From: JBKBRC01 sp046292345
GTDB lineage: Bacteria > Bacteroidota > Rhodothermia > Rhodothermales > Rubricoccaceae
Direction of reading: 5' to 3'
Assembly (NCBI GenBank): GCA_046292345.1
Contig: JBKBRC010000052.1
Location: 1 to 16,304 of the forward strand
DNA: 16,304 nucleotides
Shown: one piece after another, positions 7,288-16,304 of the stretch
Layout: every line of letters begins with the position of its first letter
Numbering within the stretch: position 1 is the stretch's first letter
Made by a program: the position numbers and the translations under genes
Notes under the pieces: generated by a model
The model's input: only the letters and a program-made list of their open reading frames with translations
The model's database searches: none
What the model was told of the DNA's origin: nothing

Positions 7288-8028
7288 TCAGGCAAGCGGC
7301 GGACGCGAGTCGGCCGCGGCGTCCGGAGCGCGTGCGGGCTGCGGGCCGGGAGCAGGATACGGCGTCGCATGCCCGTTGCCGGAGAGTTTCCCGGCTGGCA
7401 CGGAGGGCGCCGGCACGGAGGGCGCCGGCACAGAGGGCGCCGCTCCCGCGGGTACGGCAGTACTCTCCTGCAGGCGGTCGGGCGCGACGGCCTCAGCGCG
7501 GATCTGGTCGTGGAACGGGCCCTGGTAGAGCAGCACGAGCACTACGCCCGCGATGATCGCCAGGTCGGCGATGTTGCCGATCGGGAAGAGCGCGAAGAAG
7601 CTGCCGCCCACGAGCGGGACCCACGCCGGCAGGAAGCCGCGCCACACGTCGAGGTGGATGAAGTCGACGACGTTGCCGTAGAACAGAGGCCCGTAGCCCC
7701 ATACGAGGCCGTAGAACACGCGGTCGATCACGTTGCCCGCCGCGCCGCCGAGGATGCACGCGAGCGCGAGCCGGTAGCCGAACGGCGCGCGGCGCACGTG
7801 CCACAGGTAGAGCACGATCAGGAACGTGGCGATGACCGAGAAGAGCGTCAGGAAGAGCTTGCTACCGAGCTCGAGCCCGAACGCCATGCCCGGGTTCTCG
7901 GTGAACGTGAGCCGGAAGAACTGCCCCACGACGGGGATGGACTCGCCGGGGTACATCGTCAGGCGGACGAGCACCTTGGTCGCCTGGTCGGCCAGGAGGA
8001 TGGCCAGCGTGACCCAGAGAACGCGCAT
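7288..8028 (-). CDS. lspA: Lipoprotein signal peptidase II with a Pro/Ala-rich C-terminal tail
   Basis: LspA is an inner-membrane aspartic peptidase that removes the signal peptide from lipid-modified prolipoproteins. The product is 246 residues from an ATG. It has DQATK at 14-18, NPGMAFG at 45-51, GNVIDR with catalytic Asp102, and NIADLAI with catalytic Asp155, all within four predicted membrane segments. The loop between the two Asp residues is long (GNVVDFIHLDVWRGF and beyond), as is usual in Bacteroidota. The core ends at about residue 176. The remaining 70 residues are a low-complexity Pro/Ala/Ser tail, including three PSVPA repeats from a 15-bp DNA repeat; family members are usually around 160-200 residues, so the tail is unusual. 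The gene follows the dksA-like gene by 32 bp and is probably in an operon with ileS. Confidence 0.97.
   Translation of the reverse strand: MRVLWVTLAILLADQATKVLVRLTMYPGESIPVVGQFFRLTFTENPGMAFGLELGSKLFLTLFSVIATFLIVLYLWHVRRAPFGYRLALACILGGAAGNVIDRVFYGLVWGYGPLFYGNVVDFIHLDVWRGFLPAWVPLVGGSFFALFPIGNIADLAIIAGVVLVLLYQGPFHDQIRAEAVAPDRLQESTAVPAGAAPSVPAPSVPAPSVPAGKLSGNGHATPYPAPGPQPARAPDAAADSRPPLA
7397..7441. repeat. 15-bp in-frame tandem repeat in the lspA tail
   Basis: The unit ggcacggagggcgcc is exact at 7397-7411 and 7412-7426, with one change at 7427-7441 (ggcacagagggcgcc). On the minus strand it encodes APSVPAPSVPAPSVPA in the C-terminal tail of LspA. The unit length keeps the frame. Confidence 0.9.
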
Positions 8029-8060
8029 GAAGAGAGCCGGGCGGACCGGCGGCTGGCGCC

Positions 8061-8456
8061 TCAGGGACGCTTTTCCTTGAGCTTGGCTTCGATAGACGTC
8101 TCGGTGTGCGGCACCGCCAGCAGCCGCTCCCGGCCGATCGGCTTGCCGGTCACCTTGCAGATGCCGTACGTCTTGTTCTCGATTCGCTCGAGCGCGCGCT
8201 CGAGGTGCCGCACGAACTTCTGCTGCCGCGAGATCATCAGGTAGAGCTTCTCGCGCTCCATGGCGTCGGTGCCGGCGTCGGCCATGTGAAACGAGTAGGC
8301 GGAGTCGCCGCCGGATTCCTGGTCGTCCTTGAGCTGCGCGCGCATCTGCTCGATCTCCTCGAGCGCCGCGTCGCGCTTGGAGAGGATGAGGGCGCGGAAC
8401 TCGTCGAGCTCGGCGTCGGAGAACGGGGTGCGGCGGCCGGTTTCGGGGGTTGCCAC
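8061..8456 (-). CDS. TraR/DksA-family RNA polymerase-binding regulator
   Basis: The product is 131 residues from a GTG, the normal length for the short Bacteroidota DksA-like proteins. Residues 12-47 and 66-95 form two charged helices that would make the coiled coil entering the polymerase secondary channel. The tip carries acidic residues DAGTDA (60-65). The C-terminal zinc-finger region reads YGICKVTGKPI and AVPHTETSIEAK. Only one of the four classical cysteines remains (C100); T103, H117 and T120 occupy sites where Cys residues are expected. This YGICxVTGKxI pattern is familiar from Bacteroidota, so it is a lineage trait and not damage. By analogy it would tune rRNA and stress transcription, possibly with ppGpp. 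It sits 33 bp after ileS and 32 bp before lspA, a gene order conserved in Bacteroidota. Confidence 0.92.
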   Translation of the reverse strand: MATPETGRRTPFSDAELDEFRALILSKRDAALEEIEQMRAQLKDDQESGGDSAYSFHMADAGTDAMEREKLYLMISRQQKFVRHLERALERIENKTYGICKVTGKPIGRERLLAVPHTETSIEAKLKEKRP

Positions 8457-8489
8457 GGGAGGGGGAGGCTGAAAAAGGTGGAGGAACGC

Positions 8490-11852
<3,363 letters not shown>

Positions 11853-11881
11853 TGGGGCGGCGGCTGAGTGCGGTAGAAGGG

Positions 11882-11889
11882 CCAAAATA
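11882..11889 (-). promoter_or_regulatory. Possible -7 promoter element for ileS
   Basis: On the minus strand TATTTTGG lies 30 bp before the ileS ATG and resembles the Bacteroidota -7 element TAnnTTTG (seven of eight). It is one of few AT-rich spots in the 203-bp divergent spacer. No -33 TTTG is found at 19-21 bp, so the call is weak. Confidence 0.3.
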
Positions 11890-11970
11890 CCATCCGCCGG
11901 AGGGCGCCGTTTCGCGGGAAAGCGGCAAAAAGGCCGCACGGCGCTGCTCCGGCCCTGCCACCGCACGCGG

Positions 11971-12010
11971 CGCAGGGCCCGTTGCGGCAGCGCAGAGCCC
12001 GTTGCGGCGG
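11971..12010. repeat. 20-bp direct repeat in the ileS / radical SAM divergent spacer
   Basis: The copies are cgcagggcccgttgcggcag (11971-11990) and cgcagagcccgttgcggcgg (11991-12010), two mismatches apart. They end 45 bp before the radical SAM start, within the shared upstream region. They could be a tandem operator or another product of the same slippage process seen elsewhere in the window. Confidence 0.75.
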
Positions 12011-12055
12011 AGGCGTCTGCCCACTACCTTCAACGACCCTTCGCGCCAGCTCGCC

Positions 12056-13453
12056 ATGACGCGCCCGCTCCGCATCGCCCTCGTCTCGCCGCGCGGGCCG
12101 CTCTACCGCCACCGCGGTGGCGTCTGGAAGAAGCAGATGCGCTACGCGCCGCTGACGCTCACGACGCTCGCCGCGCTCGTCCCCGAAGACCTCCCGCACG
12201 AGGTCGCGCTCATCGACGAAGGCATCGCCGACGTGCCCGACGCACTCGAGGCGGACCTGGTGGGCATCAGCGCCATCACGGGTACGGCGCCGCGCGCCTA
12301 CGCCCTCGCCGACCGCCTGCGCGCGCGCGGCGTGCCGGTCGTGCTCGGCGGCGTCCACCCGACGCTCGTGCCCGACGAGGCGCAGGCCCACGCCGACGCC
12401 GTCGTGACGGGCTATGCCGAGGACACGTGGCCTGAACTGCTGCGCGACTTCGCGGCCGGGCGCCTTCGGCCACGCTACGCGCAGGCGCCCGGCCTGAGCC
12501 TCGCCGGGCGCCCCCACGCCCGTCGCGAGTTGCTGCCGGCGGGGCGCGTCGCGCAGCAGTTCACGCTCGAGGCCACGCGCGGCTGCCAGCACCGCTGCGA
12601 CTTCTGCGTCGTCCCGACGGCCTGGGGCGGGCCGCTTCAGCGCCCCATCGCGGACGTGGTCGACGACGTCCGCCGCGGCGGCGCGCGCCGCCTGCTCTTC
12701 CTCGACCTCAACCTGATCGCGGACGTGGCCTACGCCAAGGCGCTCTTCGAGGCCCTCATCCCGCTTCGCGTGACGTGGGGCGGCCTAGCCACGGTCCTGA
12801 TCGCGCAGGACGAGGAGCTCCTCGACCTGGCCGCGCGCTCGGGCTGCCGCGCCCTCCTGATCGGCTTCGAGAGCCTCTCGGACGCCACGCTCGCCGAGAC
12901 GCACAAACGCTTCAACGCCGCCGATCCCGCCGGACGCGGGCGCACCGCTCCCGCCGAGGCCTACCGCGCCGTGCTCGGCACGCTCCACCGCCACGGCATC
13001 GCCGTCATGGGCTGCTTCGTGTTCGGCTACGACACCGACACGCCGGACGTGTTCGAGGAGACGGCCGCGTTCGTGCACGACGCCTGCGTGGACCTGCCGC
13101 GCTTCGCCATCCTGACGCCCTTCCCGGCCACGCCGCTCTACCGCCGCCTCGAGGCCCAGGGTCGCATCCTCACGCACGACTGGAGCCTCTACGACGGGCA
13201 GCACGTCGTCTTCGAGCCGGCGCGGATGTCGCCGGAGACGCTCCTGCGCGGCACGGAGCGGGCGTGGCTCCAGACCTACCGCTGGCGCGGCATCGCGCAC
13301 CGCCTGGCCGGCGCGCGCACCCAGCTCGCGCTCGCGCTGGCGACCAACCTCGGCTACCGCTACTACGCGCGGCGCCTCCACCGCTTCTACACCTGCGACT
13401 GGCGCCTCGGGCTCGGCCCCGAGCGCACCGCGCCGCGCGCCGCCGTCGCCTGA
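12056..13453 (+). CDS. B12-binding radical SAM protein, first of a tandem pair
   Basis: The product is 465 residues from the ATG at 12056 (MTRPLRIALVSPRGP). Residues 1-145 form a cobalamin-binding-like Rossmann domain with LVGISAITGTA, PVVLGGVHPTLVPDEA and AVVTGYAEDTWPELL. The classical DxHxxG cobalamin motif is not seen, as is common in this group. The radical SAM barrel follows, with CX3CX2C at C177, C181 and C184 (GCQHRCDFC) and a late LLIGFES. The C-terminal part has LTPFPATPLYRRLEAQGRI, ARMSPE and a FYTCDWR end resembling the DUF4070-type extension of B12 radical SAM proteins. Such enzymes methylate or rearrange unactivated carbons, but the substrate here is unknown. Compared with its neighbour it has an extra Ala/Gly/Arg stretch after KRFN (AADPAGRGRTAP). 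It is divergent from ileS and probably co-transcribed with the paralogue 86 bp downstream. Confidence 0.9.
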   Translation: MTRPLRIALVSPRGPLYRHRGGVWKKQMRYAPLTLTTLAALVPEDLPHEVALIDEGIADVPDALEADLVGISAITGTAPRAYALADRLRARGVPVVLGGVHPTLVPDEAQAHADAVVTGYAEDTWPELLRDFAAGRLRPRYAQAPGLSLAGRPHARRELLPAGRVAQQFTLEATRGCQHRCDFCVVPTAWGGPLQRPIADVVDDVRRGGARRLLFLDLNLIADVAYAKALFEALIPLRVTWGGLATVLIAQDEELLDLAARSGCRALLIGFESLSDATLAETHKRFNAADPAGRGRTAPAEAYRAVLGTLHRHGIAVMGCFVFGYDTDTPDVFEETAAFVHDACVDLPRFAILTPFPATPLYRRLEAQGRILTHDWSLYDGQHVVFEPARMSPETLLRGTERAWLQTYRWRGIAHRLAGARTQLALALATNLGYRYYARRLHRFYTCDWRLGLGPERTAPRAAVA

Positions 13454-13539
13454 GCCCGCCCGCGCAGATCCCCGCCGTCGCGCCGCGGCTGCCACGTGCG
13501 GCGGCTGCCGTGCCCCCCGAACGCTGACGCCCCGGCCCC

Positions 13540-14946
13540 ATGCGCCTCACGCTCGTCCACCCCTGCATCGGACGCAACCCCGGCCAGCCCTACATCAAGG
13601 CCTGGCAGATGGAGCCGCTCCCGCCGGCCACGCTTGCCGGCCTGACGCCTCCGGGCGTCGACGTGCGCTTCTACGACGACCGCATGGAGCCCATCCCGTT
13701 CGACGAGGAGACGGACCTGGTGGCGATCTCGGTCGAGACGTACACGGCCAAGCGCGCCTACCAGATCGCCTCCGAGTACCGCCGCCGCGGCGTGCCGGTC
13801 GTCATGGGCGGCTTCCACGCCACGCTCGTGCCCGAGGAGGTCTCGCGCTACGCCGAGGCCATCGTCGTCGGCGAGGCCGAGGGCGTCTGGCCGGCCGTGC
13901 TCGCCGATGCCGCCGCCGGGCGCCTCCGGCGCGTCTACCGCGGCGAGGGCCGGCCCCACCTGGGCGGCATCCGCCCGGACCGCCGCATCTTCGCCGGCAA
14001 GCGCTACCTGCCCATCGGGCTCGTCGAGGCCGGGCGCGGGTGCCACTTCACGTGCGAGTTCTGCGCCGTGCAGTCCTACTTCGGCGCCACGCAGAAGCGC
14101 CGCCCGATCGAGGACGTGCTCGGCGAGATCCGCGAGGTCCAGGCGACGGGGCGCAAGCTGCTCTTCTTTGTGGACGACAACCTGACGTCCAACCTCGCCG
14201 AGGCGAAGGCGTTTTACGAGGCGCTGATCCCGCTCGGCGTGAAGTGGGTCGGGCAGGCGAGCATCAACGCGGCCCACGACGAGGACTTCCTGCGCCTGCT
14301 CGTGCGCTCGGGCTGCCAGGGCGTGCTGATCGGCTTCGAGACGCTCAACGAGCAGAACCTGCGCCAGATGCGCAAGCGCTTCAACACGATGCGCGGCGGC
14401 TACGAGCGCGCGCTGGCCAACCTGCGTCGCCACGGCGTGCGGCTCTACGTGACGTTCGTCGTCGGGTACGACGAGGACACGGCCGAGAGCGTGCGCGAGG
14501 CGGTCGCGTTCGCTGAGCGGCACCGGTTCTACATCGCCGCCTTCAACCACCTGACGCCCTTCCCCGGCACGCCGCTCTATGCGCGCCTCCAGGCCGAGGG
14601 CCGCCTGCTCTTCGACGCCTGGTGGCTCGACCCGGCCTACCGCTACAACATGGTCCCGTTCACGCCGGCGCGCATGAGCCCGGAGGCCGTGCAGGAGGCG
14701 TGCGTGGCCGCGCGCGCGCGCTTCTACCGCTGGGCCTCGATCGCCCGCCGCTCGGCCGACCGCGTCAACGCGGGCAACTTCCTCATGTGGTCGAGCTTCT
14801 TCACCATCAACACGATGCTCCGGCGCGAGGTGCGCCAGCGCGACGGCTACCCGCTCGGCGACGCCGGCTGGACGGGCGAGCTCGTCGAGGCCAGCCACAC
14901 GGAGCCGTTCTCGCTCGAGCCGCGCCCGCGCCTCGCGCTGGCGTAG
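13540..14946 (+). CDS. B12-binding radical SAM protein, second of a tandem pair
   Basis: The product is 468 residues from the ATG at 13540 (MRLTLVHPCIGRNPGQPYIK). It has the same plan as the gene before it. A B12-binding-like domain carries LVAISVETYTAKRAYQIA and GVPVVMGGFHATLVPEEV. A radical SAM barrel has C168, C172 and C175 (GCHFTCEFC) and VDDNLTSNLAEAKAFYEALIPLGVKW, and a DUF4070-like C-terminal region contains HLTPFPGTPLYARLQAEGRL, PARMSPEAV and FYRWASIARRS. The two proteins align along their whole length but are clearly diverged, so they are old paralogues and not a recent duplication. The chemistry is presumably cobalamin-dependent methylation or ring formation; the substrate cannot be inferred from the neighbours. 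The gene ends 20 bp from the convergent phosphodiesterase gene, with no clear terminator between them. Confidence 0.92.
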   Translation: MRLTLVHPCIGRNPGQPYIKAWQMEPLPPATLAGLTPPGVDVRFYDDRMEPIPFDEETDLVAISVETYTAKRAYQIASEYRRRGVPVVMGGFHATLVPEEVSRYAEAIVVGEAEGVWPAVLADAAAGRLRRVYRGEGRPHLGGIRPDRRIFAGKRYLPIGLVEAGRGCHFTCEFCAVQSYFGATQKRRPIEDVLGEIREVQATGRKLLFFVDDNLTSNLAEAKAFYEALIPLGVKWVGQASINAAHDEDFLRLLVRSGCQGVLIGFETLNEQNLRQMRKRFNTMRGGYERALANLRRHGVRLYVTFVVGYDEDTAESVREAVAFAERHRFYIAAFNHLTPFPGTPLYARLQAEGRLLFDAWWLDPAYRYNMVPFTPARMSPEAVQEACVAARARFYRWASIARRSADRVNAGNFLMWSSFFTINTMLRREVRQRDGYPLGDAGWTGELVEASHTEPFSLEPRPRLALA

Positions 14947-14966
14947 CGCCGGGCACGCCTCGCCGC

Positions 14967-16298
14967 TCAGTCCGCGAGCAGGCCCGGGCGGAGCAGCCCG
15001 TCCGGCGCGGCGAAATCGAGCCCGAGGAGCGCGGCTACGAGCGGCGCCACGTCGGTCAGGTCCATCGTCGCGACGCGCAGCCCCGGCCGGATGCCGGCGC
15101 CCCACGCCACGAAGCCGGTCTTCATACCCGGCACGTCGGCATCGTGGCCGTGCGCCCCACCCGAGGCGGCCGTGACCGGCTCGGCATCAGCCGCCTCGCC
15201 GAAGACGACGCCTGCCGCGGCCCCGAGCGCGAGCGGCGGCGCAGGGTGCGCGCCGAGCGCGTCGAGCTCGTCGCGCTCGACGACCCGGAAGAGCGCCCGC
15301 ACCGGAGCCGGCTGTGCGGCGAGCACCTCGCGGACGGCCGCCTCGGCCGCGGCCGCCTGGGGCCCGCTCACGAACAGGTAGGCGCTGCCGCCGCTCGAGA
15401 CGAAGCGCGGACGCCCGGCGTGCCCGGCGAGCCCGGCATCGGCGAGCCAGCGGTTCGGGTTGAGGCGGGTGTGGAGGTCGCTGAAGCCGTGGTCGCCCGA
15501 GATCACGAACGCCGTCCGCTCCAGGATGCCCGCCTCGCGGTACGCCTGCACGATGCGCGCGATGGCGTGGTCGGCCGCGGCCAGCGCCAGGTCCACCTCG
15601 AGGTGCTCGCGGCCGAAGGCGTGCTGGTGCGCGTCCGTCGCCTGCAGCGCGACCGTCAGCAGGCGCGGGCGGTGCTGCGCGACGAGGTATGCCGCCATCT
15701 GCGCCACGCGCGCCTCCTTGCCCGCGTTGCGGTTCGAGAGGTCGCGGTTGACGTCGAGCCGCCCGGTCGCTTCGCGCTCGAGCTCCGCAAAGAGCCCGGC
15801 GGGCGCCGTGAGGTCGCGCACCGGGTCGGCCGAGAGACCGCTGCTCTGCAGCGCCCCCGAGATGACGACGTTGAAGTCGGCCGGCGCGCCGACCGAGACC
15901 GGCCAGCCGACGTTGGCCACGCCCCCGCCGGTGCGCGCCACCGCCGCCCAGAGCGTCTCGACGCGAATCGAGTCGTGGAAGAACGTCCACGCGCCGCTCT
16001 CGGGGTCGCGGTTGAAGTAGATGCCGTGGCGCGCGGGCCAGGCGCCGGTGATGATCGTCGTGTGCGAGGGGTAGGTAGACGACGGGAAGGCCGCGCGAAC
16101 GCCCTCGGCCGAGACGCCCTGCGCCGCCATGTGGCGGAGCATCGGCGCGGGGCGCCCGGGCTCGAGGTAGAACTCGGGCCGCAGGCCATCGATGGAGATC
16201 AGAACCACGTGGTCGGCCGGCTGCGCGGACGCGGGCGCCTGTGCGGCCGCCAGGGCGAGCACAGCCAGGACCAGGAGGCGGAGAAGCCGGAAACGCAT
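14967..16298 (-). CDS. Secreted nucleotide pyrophosphatase/phosphodiesterase (NPP, alkaline phosphatase superfamily)
   Basis: The product is 443 residues from an ATG six bases inside the right edge. A signal peptide is clear: RFRLLR, a Leu/Ala core, and a likely cut at ASAQ near residue 26. The two-metal phosphodiesterase site is complete: D37 in ISIDGLRPEF, nucleophile T75 in FPSSTYPSHTT, N96 in HGIYFNRDP, D222 and H226 in ATDAHQHAFG, D269 and H270 in SGDHGFSD, and H383 in GGAHGHDADVPGM. The family hydrolyses phosphodiester or pyrophosphate bonds of nucleotides, or of lipid headgroups; which applies here is open. It would act in the periplasm or outside the cell. The gene is convergent with the radical SAM pair and shows no operon link within the window; the upstream region is outside it. 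Confidence 0.95.
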   Translation of the reverse strand: MRFRLLRLLVLAVLALAAAQAPASAQPADHVVLISIDGLRPEFYLEPGRPAPMLRHMAAQGVSAEGVRAAFPSSTYPSHTTIITGAWPARHGIYFNRDPESGAWTFFHDSIRVETLWAAVARTGGGVANVGWPVSVGAPADFNVVISGALQSSGLSADPVRDLTAPAGLFAELEREATGRLDVNRDLSNRNAGKEARVAQMAAYLVAQHRPRLLTVALQATDAHQHAFGREHLEVDLALAAADHAIARIVQAYREAGILERTAFVISGDHGFSDLHTRLNPNRWLADAGLAGHAGRPRFVSSGGSAYLFVSGPQAAAAEAAVREVLAAQPAPVRALFRVVERDELDALGAHPAPPLALGAAAGVVFGEAADAEPVTAASGGAHGHDADVPGMKTGFVAWGAGIRPGLRVATMDLTDVAPLVAALLGLDFAAPDGLLRPGLLAD

Positions 16299-16304
16299 CG
16301 GAAC

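Noticed and set aside
11853..11966. Extended N-terminus of IleRS up to position 11966
   Set aside because: The extra 38 residues lie in the divergent spacer and the family begins at about MSEPRFPAADVF.
14947..14966. Terminator between the convergent radical SAM and NPP genes
   Set aside because: The gap is only 20 bp with no visible inverted repeat or T-run.
13387..15105. Long minus-strand open frame (572 codons) opposite the second radical SAM gene
   Set aside because: It is a shadow of a gene with intact catalytic motifs and has the same low-information composition as other antisense frames.

Overview
The window is about 16.3 kb of very GC-rich chromosomal DNA. It probably comes from a high-GC member of the Bacteroidota/Rhodothermota branch, such as Rhodothermales or a Rubricoccaceae-like lineage. 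Supporting signs are the order ileS - dksA/traR - lspA, a DksA-like protein with the Bacteroidota-type degenerate zinc finger, Bacteroidota-style LspA and LepB insertions, an IleRS with a GIHH active-site signature, and the lack of Shine-Dalgarno sequences at the starts inspected. The taxonomic call is inference from family features, not from a search. I see no tRNA, rRNA, insertion sequence, integrase, CRISPR array or phage gene.

Layout: nine genes run leftward in one series from ileS (11.85 kb) to the left edge: ileS, dksA-like, lspA, lepA, a secreted unknown protein, two tandem signal peptidase I genes (lepB), an M14-type metallocarboxypeptidase, and a truncated radical SAM gene of the type usually paired with a uracil-DNA-glycosylase-like partner. 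To the right, two paralogous B12-binding radical SAM genes run rightward, divergent from ileS. They converge on a leftward secreted nucleotide pyrophosphatase/phosphodiesterase (NPP) gene that almost reaches the right edge.

Functional reading: the central block combines translation (IleRS, LepA), transcription control (DksA-like) and export processing (LspA for lipoproteins, two LepB for Sec/Tat substrates). This is an ordinary housekeeping neighbourhood. The divergent radical SAM pair has no assigned substrate and is the least explained enzymology here.

The most unusual signal is not a gene. At least eight short tandem repeats of unrelated sequence (units of 12, 13, 15, 18 or 20 bp) sit at or near gene ends and in spacers. 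Units inside coding sequence are multiples of three (12, 15, 18); the 13- and 20-bp units occur only between genes. One 18-bp array has copied the lepA stop / next-gene start junction (TGATG) four times, giving four in-frame ATG starts. A second point of interest is the swapped GXHH signature of IleRS, associated in the literature with extreme mupirocin resistance of type 2 IleRS.
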